DNA of 61,869 nt from positions 1 through 61,869 of the forward strand of contig JAADIO010000006.1 in assembly GCA_013151235.1 (NCBI GenBank), written 5' to 3'. A program made the translations under genes and the position numbers. The first letter of the stretch is position 1. Each line of letters begins with the position of its first letter. The notes under the pieces are model-generated. The model did no database searches. It saw only the letters and a program-made list of their open reading frames with translations, and was not told the DNA's origin. The stretch comes from Deltaproteobacteria bacterium. Its GTDB lineage: Bacteria > CG2-30-53-67. Below are positions 8,409 through 16,767 of the stretch, piece by piece.

Positions 8409-9235
8409 TGTCCGTTTTTGATTATTTCAAGCCGGTTTCCTCCTGGACTGCAGAAGATCTGAAGTCTTTTCTTGATCGTTCCGCCCCCGGAGAACTCCAG
8501 TTGATTGATGTCCGTCAGCCTAACGAATATAAAGGGGGACACCTTCCCGGTGCAATCCTGATTCCCCTCGGAGATCTTCCCGACCGACTTAATGAACTCG
8601 ATCCTGCGAAGCCGACCCTCACCTATTGAACGGCAGGCGTGCGCAGCCGGTCGGCTGCGGGATTGCTCGAAGGGGCAGGATTTCAACAGGCCCATACCCT
8701 CACCGGGGGACTCCTCGCCTGGGATGGCCGTACTGCATCGGGTCCGCCCGAAACGGGGATGCTCATCTTCTCCGATGCCGATACGCCGCAGGCCCTGGGA
8801 CAATTGGCTATGATGCTGGAGGAAGGTTCCCGTCGATTCTATTCCTCCATGGCGGATGCGGCCTCGAATCCCTCGGTCAAGGTCCTCTTTGATGAACTGG
8901 TCCTTGCCGAGACGCACCACCAAGAGAAACTTCTGAATTTCTGCCGGCGTCTATCGGCAAAAGATCCGACCTCTCCCCTTCCGCAGTCGGACTATCCCGA
9001 TCTCATGGAGGGGGGAATCCCGCTGACGGAAGGACTGCAATGGTCGAAAGGGAAATCTGCGACGGAGATCCTTCAGTTTTCCATGGCCCTTGAGACCAAC
9101 GCCTGCGATCTCTATCTAAGGATGATCACAAGAATGAAAGAGGACCCGGAAAGCACCGCCCTTTTTGAACATCTTGCCGGGGAGGAACAGCTCCATTTGA
9201 AACGGATGGCAAAACTCCTGGAAAAGAAAAATTAA
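8405..9235 (+). CDS. Putative selenoprotein: rhodanese domain (Sec75) fused to a ferritin-like di-iron domain
   Basis: Read through an in-frame TGA at 8627-8629, the gene encodes 276 residues. Residues 1-115 are a rhodanese domain (LIDVRQPNEYKGGHLPGA; PTLTY-U-TAGVRSRSAAGLL; LTGGLLAWDG). The TGA falls exactly where the catalytic cysteine of the active-site loop belongs. Residues 130-276 are a ferritin/rubrerythrin-like four-helix domain with both Glu and both ExxH positions (LEEGSRRFY, AETHHQ, ALETNACDLY, GEEQLH). A SECIS-like hairpin starts 12 nt after the TGA. The same frame stays open and family-like on both sides, which argues against a pseudogene. Likely a selenium-based sulfurtransferase or reductase tied to iron or peroxide chemistry. 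The alternative is a nonsense mutation. Confidence 0.82.
8642..8659 (+). promoter_or_regulatory. Bacterial SECIS-like hairpin in the rhodanese gene
   Basis: CGCAGCC (8642-8648) pairs perfectly with GGCTGCG (8653-8659), leaving the tetraloop GGTC (8649-8652). Nineteen nucleotides separate the TGA from the loop. The well-known E. coli fdhF SECIS has the same apical GGUC loop about 18 nt after its UGA. Stem, loop and spacing therefore match what SelB recognises. Confidence 0.75.
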
Positions 9236-9275
9236 GGGATCGCTTTGAGCAATGGAATGTGCAGGGGTATGACTG

Positions 9276-9467
9276 ATGGAAAAGAAGCGGAAAGGTATCG
9301 ACTGCTTCCGATGCAGGCATTTTTATGTAACCTGGGACAAGAAGTTTCCCCGGGGTTGCCGGACTATGGGGTTCAAAGGGAAGGAACTTCCCTGTCGAGT
9401 GGTCCTGGAAGCCTCGGGAAGAGAGTGCCTAAAATTTGAGAAGAAGAAAAGAAAGATGTTCTCCTAA
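9276..9467 (+). CDS. Small cysteine-rich conserved-type protein
   Basis: Sixty-three residues, strongly basic, with five cysteines: CFRCRHF near the start, then RGCRTMGF, LPCRVV and ECLKF. The CxxC-H-x-C pattern suggests a small metal-binding or redox protein. I recognise the general sequence type (CFxCxHFYVTWDxxFPRGCR) from uncharacterised proteins but know no function. GGGG lies 9 nt before the ATG. It follows the selenoprotein by 40 nt and is probably the last gene of that operon. Confidence 0.6.
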   Translation: MEKKRKGIDCFRCRHFYVTWDKKFPRGCRTMGFKGKELPCRVVLEASGRECLKFEKKKRKMFS

Positions 9468-9499
9468 AAAGTCACGAAGCCCTTCGACAGGCTCAGGGC

Positions 9500-9633
9500 G
9501 AACGATGTAAGTTATTGATATTCCGTTCGTGTGGTTCGGCGAGCTTCCGAGCATGGTGAGCTTGCCGAACCACATGCTCGGTAGCCTGTCGAACCATGAG
9601 CGGGACCCGGGGAATGACTTTTTACGACATCAT
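9500..9633. repeat. Dispersed intergenic repeat, copy A (with nested palindromes)
   Basis: The unit (GAACGatGTAAGT..ATTGATATTCCGTTCGTG ... CCTGTCGAACCATGA ... GACTTTTTACGAC) recurs inverted at the right end of the window (61786-61869). Copy A carries about 50 extra bases rich in palindromes: GTGGTTCGGC (9531-9540) pairs with GCCGAACCAC (9564-9573), and CCGAGCAT with ATGCTCGG. It fills a 348-nt gene-free stretch (9468-9815). The rest of that stretch, 9634-9815, shows no gene or obvious structure. Confidence 0.6.
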
Positions 9634-9815
9634 AAAAGAGAACGGGATGAAAATTATGATTGATGGCCTCGTAAGTGGAGCGTTTCAACCTGGAGGATGA
9701 GGAACAAAGCCGCAGTTCCTGTAAATCCGCCGGGCTTTCGAGGTGAAGAGAAAATTGATAAACGACAGCCCGGCATCGGGATGAAGAGACTGCTTCAACG
9801 GCGTCACGGTGGAGA

Positions 9816-10169
9816 TCATCCATCCTTTCGGGCGGAATGATCGGGAGCAGACGATTCGGGTTTGGATTTTTCATGGAAGGCATTCGTCAGGAGGAGCCCG
9901 GTAAAAACAAACTTCGAACGTTCTTCGCCTTTGACCTGCCGGTAAAACTCACAATCGGTGCACATCTTGATATTGTCCACCGAAGTCTCGGTCAGATCTT
10001 CGTTGCAGTCCGTACCCGGCACCACCCAGCAGGCTCGACCGGCATTCTTCCCGTCGTGCACTCCGTTGAGCCGTTCCGCCTCCGCAGCAGGACAGAGCCC
10101 CAATTCTCCGACCTTCTTCCCGCCGGGTTCACGACCGCACTGGAAATATTCCCAACAGTTCTGTTTCAT
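9816..10169 (-). CDS. Small protein with two Cys-Trp motifs (two-CW type)
   Basis: About 117 residues. The N-terminal half holds KQNCWEYFQCGREPGG and RACWVVPGTDC, followed by MCTDCEFYRQV. This pattern of paired CW motifs with further cysteines is familiar from small cytoplasmic proteins and from the N-termini of some signalling proteins, where it is thought to bind a metal. The function is unknown. The C-terminal 30 residues are polar and probably disordered. Start is the ATG at 10169; a GTG six bases upstream is equally open and neither has a good ribosome-binding site. Confidence 0.6.
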   Translation of the reverse strand: MKQNCWEYFQCGREPGGKKVGELGLCPAAEAERLNGVHDGKNAGRACWVVPGTDCNEDLTETSVDNIKMCTDCEFYRQVKGEERSKFVFTGLLLTNAFHEKSKPESSAPDHSARKDG

Positions 10170-10317
10170 CGGCACGTTTGACCATCAACTCTATGCAGTC
10201 CAATCACAACACGTTTTCCACTTTACCCGCAAATAATCCTGCTGTAAAGTCCGGGACGATAGATTACGGCAATCTCCGAAAAAAAAAGAGGCGGCATTCA
10301 GGGCAACAGGGAGAGAT

Positions 10318-11268
10318 TCAGTCCACTTCCGCAGCATTGGTCATCTGATCGTAGAATTTCGTCACCTTGTTCTTTTCGTCGGAATCCATATGAGCCATGG
10401 CCGTCCGGGGATGCTGGTTCAAGACCCCCGTGACCATATAAGGGACAAAGTAGCCCCAGTCGATCTTTTCCCGCCAGGGGAGGATCTGTTTTTCAATTGC
10501 CTGAATCAGGGGACGGACCTTGAATTTCGGGTTTTTCAGAAAAGAAACGAGCAGTTCCAGGGGACAGTTCCCGGCCCCCCGTCCGATCCCATAGAGAGTA
10601 GCATCGAGGTAATTCGCCCCGGCAATAATCCCGGAGATGGTATTGGCAAAGGCAAGCTGCTGGTTGTTATGGCAATGAACCCCGATGGTTTTGCCCGGCA
10701 GCTGATCCCTGTATTTTTTTGCCAGTACATCGATATCCTCGGAATAGAAGGCACCGAAACTGTCAACAAGATAGATCACCGGTACCCGGCTTTTCGCCAG
10801 ATCGCTTAACCCTTCGTCGAGGTCCCGCAAACCGACCGTGGAGACGGCCATCAGGTTGATCGTCGTTTCGTATCCCTTGTCAATACAATGATGCGCCAGG
10901 TCAATGGCGGCATCGATCTGATGAATATAGCAGGCCACCCTCACCATATCGAGCGAACTGTCCGACTTCATGGGGATATCCGCGTGATCGATCCGTCCGA
11001 TGTCGGCCATGGCGGAGAGTTTCATCCGTTTTTCCTCTCCTCCGACCACCCGCTGCAGGTCCGGTTCGGCACAGAACTTCCAGGGACCGACTTCATCCCG
11101 GGAGAAGGCACTCTCCGAACTGAGATAACCGATCTCCATGTAATCAACGCCCGCAGCGTTCAAGGCCCGATAGACGGTGCAGACAAAATCATCGTCAAAC
11201 TGCCATTTATTCATAAGTCCGCCATCGCGAACAGTGCAATCAATTACTTTGATCTCGGACCTGTACAT
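10318..11268 (-). CDS. DRE-TIM metallolyase-like aldolase (HMGL-like)
   Basis: A 316-residue (beta/alpha)8 barrel of the HMG-CoA lyase-like family. The metal/catalytic motif DCTVRDGG lies at residue 10 and the metal ligand motif GVHCHNN at about 195; LYGIGRGAGN is the conserved C-terminal glycine loop. Relatives include 4-hydroxy-2-oxovalerate aldolases and nucleotide-sugar-linked aldolases, so the reaction is presumably aldol cleavage or condensation of a 2-oxo acid; the substrate cannot be read from sequence. It is a single gene with its own strong promoter on the minus strand. Confidence 0.75.
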   Translation of the reverse strand: MYRSEIKVIDCTVRDGGLMNKWQFDDDFVCTVYRALNAAGVDYMEIGYLSSESAFSRDEVGPWKFCAEPDLQRVVGGEEKRMKLSAMADIGRIDHADIPMKSDSSLDMVRVACYIHQIDAAIDLAHHCIDKGYETTINLMAVSTVGLRDLDEGLSDLAKSRVPVIYLVDSFGAFYSEDIDVLAKKYRDQLPGKTIGVHCHNNQQLAFANTISGIIAGANYLDATLYGIGRGAGNCPLELLVSFLKNPKFKVRPLIQAIEKQILPWREKIDWGYFVPYMVTGVLNQHPRTAMAHMDSDEKNKVTKFYDQMTNAAEVD

Positions 11269-11317
11269 TCGGTTCTCCTTCTTCCCGTAGTGAAATTTGA
11301 ATAAAATCGAATTTTGT

Positions 11318-11346
11318 ATATTATTCCTTCAAACCCTCTTTGTCAA
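11318..11346 (-). promoter_or_regulatory. Promoter of the aldolase-like gene
   Basis: On the minus strand TTGACA (11346-11341), a 17-nt spacer and TAATAT (11323-11318). It lies about 50 nt upstream of the ATG at 11268. The remaining 174 nt up to trkH hold no gene. Confidence 0.65.
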
Positions 11347-11520
11347 TAAATATTCTCAACTTGCCGGGAAGGATGACGCACTTCCATAAATCCACCCATT
11401 ATTCTTTCGGCCGGCTTTTCCATAAGCGGATCGGCAGGGGGAAAAATCGATTTCTTTCTCAAGTGATTCCACTCGTTACCCGATAAGGAAATTAGTTCCC
11501 CTGCAACATAAAGGACAAGG

Positions 11521-13071
11521 ATGAATCAGACACTTATTTCGCATCCACTGTTTCTGCGGAAACACTCGGTCGGGCTGTGGGCCAGAGAGCATCTCTTTAT
11601 TCTGAATTACCTCGGTGCCCTGCTGACCGTCATGGGGCTCCTCCTCTGCCTGGCCCTGATCCCCTACGAATGGTACCATGAAGGGACAAGGGCGGGTGTG
11701 CCGGTCAGCGCCTTCGCCCTGCCGGCGGCACTCTCCATCCTCATCGGGTTGATCGCCCAGAAAGGGATTTCCACACGTGCGCCCACCGTTCGGGATGCGA
11801 TGATCATCACCGGTCTCGGCTGGCTTGTCATCAGCCTCGTCAGCGCCGTTCCTTTCATGATCGGTCTCCACGAATCCTTCATTAACGCCTTTTTCGAGTC
11901 GGTCAGCGGCCTGACGACGACGGGGATTACCGTTTTGGAAGGACTCGATACCATGCCGAAAAGCATTCTCCTGTGGCGCTCCTTTATCCAGTGGATCGGA
12001 GGTCTGGGGATCCTGACCTTTTTCCTCGCCGTCGGATTCCGGGGAGGTTCCGCCGCAGCGAGCCTCTTCGGCGCCGAAGGGCACAAAATCAGCACATCCC
12101 GGCCCGTTCCGGGGATCTTCAATACCGTTAAAATCCTCTGGGGAATCTACATCGGGTTTACCATCGCTTCCTTTTTCTGTTATTTCTTCGGCGGGATGAA
12201 CGGCTTCGACGCCCTGAACCACTGCCTGACAACCATCTCCACAGGAGGATTCTCAACACACGATGCAAGCATTGCATATTACGGAGCCCATCACTATGCC
12301 CACGCGCGATTCTTAGAGTACGCGGCAACCTTCTTTATGCTTGCCGGCGGGATTAACTTTCTCGTCCATTACCAGGTTTTCACCGGTAACATACGGGCTC
12401 TCTACAGGAATTTCGAGATGCGCTGGTTCTGGACCCTGACCTTGGGAGCCGCGGGGCTGATCCTGATCGACCACTTCCGGCAATTTCCCCTCACGGGCAA
12501 TCCGCTGCACCAGATGGAAGGCGCATTTCGGGCCAGCCTTTTTCAGACGGCATCGATGATCTCCAGCACCGGCTATTCAACTCTCGATATCAACAACCCC
12601 TTCTTCCCGGCCCTGAGCAAACAGATCTTCCTCATTCTCATGCTCATCGGCGGCTGCGTCGGGTCGACGGCGGGGGGAATCAAAGTCCTTCGAATCGGAA
12701 TCTTAAGCCGGATGTTTAAAACGCAGCTTTCCCGGATCGCCGGCCCTTCCCGCTCCATCTCTCCGGTCGTCGTCGCGGGGAAGACCATCCCGGACAGCGA
12801 GATCCAGCGGATTGCCGCCTTGGCGTGTGCCTGGATGATTCTGATCGCCGTCGGAGCGGGGATCACCGCCTCCTTTTCCGATCTGAACGCCTGGCAGTCA
12901 CTGTCGGGGATGGCTTCGGCCGTGGGGAACATGGGGCCTTTCTATTTTTCCGTACACAAGATGGCTTCGTTGAGCGGAATCATCAAGATCACCTATATCG
13001 TCGGCATGCTGGCCGGACGGCTGGAGATTCTGCCGATCGCCGTGTTGTTTTATCGTTCCACCTGGAGATAG
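11521..13071 (+). CDS. trkH: TrkH-family potassium uptake channel subunit
   Basis: A 516-residue polytopic membrane protein with about ten to twelve hydrophobic segments. It has the four-fold filter-like repeats of the TrkH/KtrB family, including SVSGLTTTGIT, TISTGGFST, MISSTGYSTL and ASAVGNMGPF. It forms the potassium-translocating pore in the inner membrane and works with the regulatory protein encoded by the next gene, which starts 10 nt downstream. The start ATG is preceded by AAGGACAAGG. Nothing unusual in length. Confidence 0.93.
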   Translation: MNQTLISHPLFLRKHSVGLWAREHLFILNYLGALLTVMGLLLCLALIPYEWYHEGTRAGVPVSAFALPAALSILIGLIAQKGISTRAPTVRDAMIITGLGWLVISLVSAVPFMIGLHESFINAFFESVSGLTTTGITVLEGLDTMPKSILLWRSFIQWIGGLGILTFFLAVGFRGGSAAASLFGAEGHKISTSRPVPGIFNTVKILWGIYIGFTIASFFCYFFGGMNGFDALNHCLTTISTGGFSTHDASIAYYGAHHYAHARFLEYAATFFMLAGGINFLVHYQVFTGNIRALYRNFEMRWFWTLTLGAAGLILIDHFRQFPLTGNPLHQMEGAFRASLFQTASMISSTGYSTLDINNPFFPALSKQIFLILMLIGGCVGSTAGGIKVLRIGILSRMFKTQLSRIAGPSRSISPVVVAGKTIPDSEIQRIAALACAWMILIAVGAGITASFSDLNAWQSLSGMASAVGNMGPFYFSVHKMASLSGIIKITYIVGMLAGRLEILPIAVLFYRSTWR

Positions 13072-13081
13072 GAGAGACATT

Positions 13082-13804
13082 ATGTACATTGTCATCGGAG
13101 GAGGCGGGATTGCCGGAGCTGCCCTGGCCGGAGAACTGGTAAACCGGAAGCATGATGTGGTCGTCATTGACATTAACAAGGAGACCTGCGAGATGGCCTT
13201 TGCCCAAACCGGGGCCGTGACCATCATCGGCAAAGCTACGGAGATCGGAACACTGCAAGAGGCAGGGATCGAGAAGGCCGACGTAGCGATTTCCGCTCTC
13301 TACCGGGACGAAGACAATCTGACCTTCGCCCTGCTGGCACACAGCTTCAACGTACCGAATATTTACGTCAAGATGCGAAACCCGGCCTACCGGGATGCTT
13401 ACCGCGTCGCCGGCGTCACCGTCATCTGCGACATTGTTGGGATGTTCAAGAACAAGGTGATCGCCGAGTTGGAAAATCCCGACCTCAAGGTGATCACCCC
13501 CCTCGAAGAGAACGGGACAAAGCTGGTCATGTTCCGTCTCCCCGGGAGTTGGCCCTCGGAGGGGAGACTGATCTATGAGTTGGCCAAGGAGCCGGCCTTC
13601 TGCGGAGATTGTCTCTTTACCGGGATTCTCAATGAGAAACACAAGGGAATTATCGTCCCACACGGGAATGACCGTGTCTATCCCGGGGACCGAATCTTCG
13701 TGGTCGCAGGACCGAAAAGTCTGAAGGCAATCACAAAATATCTGGCCGGAATCCGGAAGAAAAAGCTGCCCCCTCCTCTCCGAACCACCCCTTTGCACGT
13801 CTGA
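13082..13804 (+). CDS. trkA: TrkA/KtrA-type nucleotide-binding regulator of potassium uptake
   Basis: A 240-residue single RCK unit: an N-terminal Rossmann NAD(H)-binding domain (IVIGGGGIAGAALA, with the acidic VIDINKE at the second strand end) and a C-terminal TrkA-C-like domain from about residue 140. It is half the length of enteric TrkA, like KtrA and many non-enteric TrkA proteins. GGAGAG precedes the ATG. It is the immediate downstream partner of trkH, and gates that channel from the cytoplasmic side in this family. Confidence 0.9.
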   Translation: MYIVIGGGGIAGAALAGELVNRKHDVVVIDINKETCEMAFAQTGAVTIIGKATEIGTLQEAGIEKADVAISALYRDEDNLTFALLAHSFNVPNIYVKMRNPAYRDAYRVAGVTVICDIVGMFKNKVIAELENPDLKVITPLEENGTKLVMFRLPGSWPSEGRLIYELAKEPAFCGDCLFTGILNEKHKGIIVPHGNDRVYPGDRIFVVAGPKSLKAITKYLAGIRKKKLPPPLRTTPLHV

Positions 13805-13974
13805 GTCGATTTTCCCGAATTTGATTTATTGATTGCTACGGATTTCAGTAAGTGCTAATATATTAAGTTACGAATTATTCGGCGGACGACAGGAACGCCG
13901 AATCCTCGGGGAGAAATTGTCTTACTTCCCGGTGTTGAGTGACATGAGATTACAATCCGACATTGAATCCGTAA

Positions 13975-15528
13975 ATGGAAAATATCGACCAGAATTCCCC
14001 GGCGGTGGGGATCGACAGATTAGCCGGACAGGCGGCGGAACAGGGATGCCGCTGGGTCCGATTCAGCGAGGACATCGTTGCCGACCTTGAGATCGTTACC
14101 CCTCTCGACCTGAAAAAGCTGCAAGAGGAAGGGTGGTTCCCATGGACCATCTCCGGGAAGACGGCCACGGTGATTACCTGCACTCCCTCCTCAGAAATGG
14201 ACCGTCTCTGCCGGAAGGTCCTCGGCGTGGATCATATCGAATTCGTGCTGGCCGACCGCGATAATCTGACCCGGATCATCGAACACAATCAGGACATCAA
14301 CCATCGGTTCTCCCCGGATGCAGGGAGGACGCCGCTTGCCCGTGTCCGGACCTATCTTGCCAATCGCCGTTCCATGCTTTCCCTCTGCCGCACACTGCTG
14401 GCCAAGAGTCGAACCCATCTGGCCGTGGTCCGAACCGGATGCGCATTCATCGCCATCGCCATCGTTTTCCTCCGCATCTTTACAAAGCTTCCGGGCAACG
14501 CCCTTCTCCCATTTCTGATCCTGGAGGTCCCCCTTCTCTCCTTCGGAATTTACATGATCCTTGCCCACATGCTGAAGTATATGCCGGCCCGGAAGGTAAA
14601 TGACCTTCTCCCTTCCTGCAAAGCAACCACCCCCACGGGAGGGAGTACGGTACTCCAGGTTTCGGATGAAGAGAAATCTCCGACCTTCCAACGCTCGGAT
14701 GTCGTCCCGGAAGCGGATACCCTCCGGCGGGACTGGACCCGGCTTTCGCCGGTGATGCGTCGCCGTTTCCTGGCATCCGACCGGACCGATTTCGCCGAAG
14801 AACGGACCACGCTTGCCTGCTTCAGGACCTGGATGGCGAACGTCCGTACCTGGCTGGCCTTCGTACGCACCGGCGGCGCCTTCGTCGGTCTCGGTTCCGG
14901 GCTGATACGGGCCTTCCCGAACAGTTCCTGGTTCTACTTTGACCTGAGCCTGGCCGGGATCGGCTTCCTGATGATCTGCGAGGGACTCTTCTGGTATTTC
15001 CGGGGCTACCATTCCGGCAAGATCAGCTTCAAATCGGTTCTCCGAATGAATGCCGGGGAAACGATCTGGGACACCTTCTTTCCGCACCGCCATGACGATT
15101 CTCCACCGAACCGTGTGGGGCTGCCTCTCGAAAAAGGGCAGGCCCCCGGAATCTGGGCAACCACCGGGCTTGCGCTTGAACGGACCGTGCTGGCGGACAG
15201 GCGCAATACCATGGCCCGGCTGCGTACAGTAATGGCACGGATGAGAACCGGTTACTCCTTCATTCGGACCGGCCGGACTTTTTTCTTTATCGGTGCTACA
15301 TTTGCCGTCTATTTTCACAAGAGCAACTTCTTCTGGTACAGCTATGAGGCTGTCATGATGCTGGGCGGTCTTCTGCTGATCGTCGACGGTCTCCTCTGGG
15401 TCCTCCCTGCGAGCAGGGTCCGCAAACAGTTGCCCTACTGCACCGCGGATGTGAATATCAACATACCGGACTACGGCATTCCCTGCTGTGACTGGAAGAA
15501 GATCGAGCTTCGTCATGATACACACTAA
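13975..15528 (+). CDS. Membrane protein with MshEN-like N-terminus and three DUF202-like modules
   Basis: A 517-residue protein. Residues 1-110 resemble the second half of an MshEN / type II secretion ATPase N-terminal domain (LKKLQEEGWFPW followed by a VITCTP strand). Three DUF202-like modules start near residues 117, 268 and 401. Each is an amphipathic heptad run beginning with Arg-Thr (RTTLACF, RTWMANV, RTWLAFV, RTGGAFV) leading into two or three membrane helices. DUF202 proteins are usually one module of about 100 residues with unknown function, so a triple array behind a ligand-binding-like domain is unusual. No ATPase domain is present. It overlaps the next gene, a two-module relative. 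No good ribosome-binding site is seen at the ATG. The function is unknown. Confidence 0.65.
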   Translation: MENIDQNSPAVGIDRLAGQAAEQGCRWVRFSEDIVADLEIVTPLDLKKLQEEGWFPWTISGKTATVITCTPSSEMDRLCRKVLGVDHIEFVLADRDNLTRIIEHNQDINHRFSPDAGRTPLARVRTYLANRRSMLSLCRTLLAKSRTHLAVVRTGCAFIAIAIVFLRIFTKLPGNALLPFLILEVPLLSFGIYMILAHMLKYMPARKVNDLLPSCKATTPTGGSTVLQVSDEEKSPTFQRSDVVPEADTLRRDWTRLSPVMRRRFLASDRTDFAEERTTLACFRTWMANVRTWLAFVRTGGAFVGLGSGLIRAFPNSSWFYFDLSLAGIGFLMICEGLFWYFRGYHSGKISFKSVLRMNAGETIWDTFFPHRHDDSPPNRVGLPLEKGQAPGIWATTGLALERTVLADRRNTMARLRTVMARMRTGYSFIRTGRTFFFIGATFAVYFHKSNFFWYSYEAVMMLGGLLLIVDGLLWVLPASRVRKQLPYCTADVNINIPDYGIPCCDWKKIELRHDTH

Positions 15529-16747
15529 TTCACAAAGCCCGTTCCAGGGTCTGGTCAAACACGGGATTCTGGATGCGAAAACCCTGGCCGAGGCACTCGG
15601 GGTCGCCGAACGTCATGGCCTGCCGCCGGCCGAGATCCTTCTACGGGAGTACGACCTTCCCCGCGCAGCGCTCCAGCAGGCCCTTGCCGATCATTACCAC
15701 TGCGGGGTCCTTGAATACGATGAACGGCTGCCGATTCCCCCCGAGCTCCTGTCCGGGCTGGAGACTGAAAAACTGCGGGAGGAAGGATGGTTTCCGGTCA
15801 TCAAAAAGGCCGACGGTACGGTAGTCGTCGCTTGCACGAATCCCGCCGACCCCGCCCTTCCAGCAGAGGTGCAGGAAATCCTCGGAACCGGGCCATTTGA
15901 ATTCAAGGTCTGCCTCCCGGACGACATCCGATGGTTCACTGAAGACTTTCTCCATGCAAAACCGGGCAAACTGGTGGGTACGGAGCGAACCGGCCTGGCC
16001 TATTGGCGTAATAACATGGCCCAGTGGCGGACTGCTCTCGCCTGCTACAGGACGGACATGGCCCGTGCCCGCACCGCCCTGGCGATCATGCGTGCCGGAC
16101 TGGGACTGATCACCATTTCCTTTGCTCTCACCCGGGCACACTACCTCGCACTCCCCGAAGCAGCGACGATTCTTATTCTGGTCCTGGGTTGCGTCCTGGC
16201 CGTCGGCGCCGTACTCCCTTATCTCGAAGTCCGCCGCAGCCGCCTCCGTCCCCCCGGCGACACGACGCTGGTCGAGGTCACCGCCACGGAAGTAAGCTTT
16301 CTGAAGAACTATCTCAACCCGGAGAAATCCCCCGTCAAAGCACCGCACCGGGAGAAAATGCTGGCCCGGATCAGTGACCGGCTTCTGGAGTACTGCACCC
16401 TGCTCTATCCGCCCCCCGGAAGTCTGGAGCGGACACACCTTGCTCGGGAGCGAAACGTTCTGGCCGCCCAACGGACCATCGCCGCCTGCAACCGGACCAT
16501 ATACGCCCGGGCACGAACCGGGTTGGCATTCATCCGGACCGGGATCTCCTTCATCAGCATCGGGATCGGTTTAATCAAATACTTCGGCCCCGGCAGAAAC
16601 ACGATCTTTGACGCCCTGCTCATCCTGATCGGCCTTCTGCTGACGATCGACGGTGCCCGCTGGTATCGTCCGGCACACCGGTCGCAAACCGTTTTCTCGG
16701 AACTCGGCAGCCGATTCCGTCTCGAAAATTTTGTCAGCCGGTCATAG
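15515..16747 (+). CDS. MshEN domain protein with two DUF202-like modules
   Basis: About 410 residues. The first 150 residues read clearly as an MshEN/GSPII_E_N domain: VKHGILDAKTLAEAL, then LLREYDLPRAALQQALADHY, IPPELLSGLETEKLREEGWFP and VVVACTNPADP. In type II/IV secretion ATPases this domain can bind c-di-GMP, but the usual leading RLG is not present here, so binding is uncertain. DUF202-like modules follow at about 157 and 305, with heptads such as RTHLARE, RNVLAAQ, RTIAACN, RTGLAFI and then membrane helices. I use the ATG at 15515, inside the end of the previous gene; an alternative GTG lies at 15488. It is co-transcribed with the previous gene and the receiver gene that follows. Confidence 0.7.
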   Translation: MIHTNSQSPFQGLVKHGILDAKTLAEALGVAERHGLPPAEILLREYDLPRAALQQALADHYHCGVLEYDERLPIPPELLSGLETEKLREEGWFPVIKKADGTVVVACTNPADPALPAEVQEILGTGPFEFKVCLPDDIRWFTEDFLHAKPGKLVGTERTGLAYWRNNMAQWRTALACYRTDMARARTALAIMRAGLGLITISFALTRAHYLALPEAATILILVLGCVLAVGAVLPYLEVRRSRLRPPGDTTLVEVTATEVSFLKNYLNPEKSPVKAPHREKMLARISDRLLEYCTLLYPPPGSLERTHLARERNVLAAQRTIAACNRTIYARARTGLAFIRTGISFISIGIGLIKYFGPGRNTIFDALLILIGLLLTIDGARWYRPAHRSQTVFSELGSRFRLENFVSRS

Positions 16748-16767
16748 AGAACCAAAACAGAGGGTAT

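Noticed and set aside
8627-8629. TGA in the rhodanese gene read as a disabling stop
   Set aside because: Both flanks remain in frame and family-like, the position is the catalytic cysteine, and a SECIS-like hairpin follows. Selenocysteine explains all of these.
14191-15558. Open frame of 455 codons on the minus strand
   Set aside because: Shadow of the triple DUF202 gene, rich in Gly and Pro without domain features.
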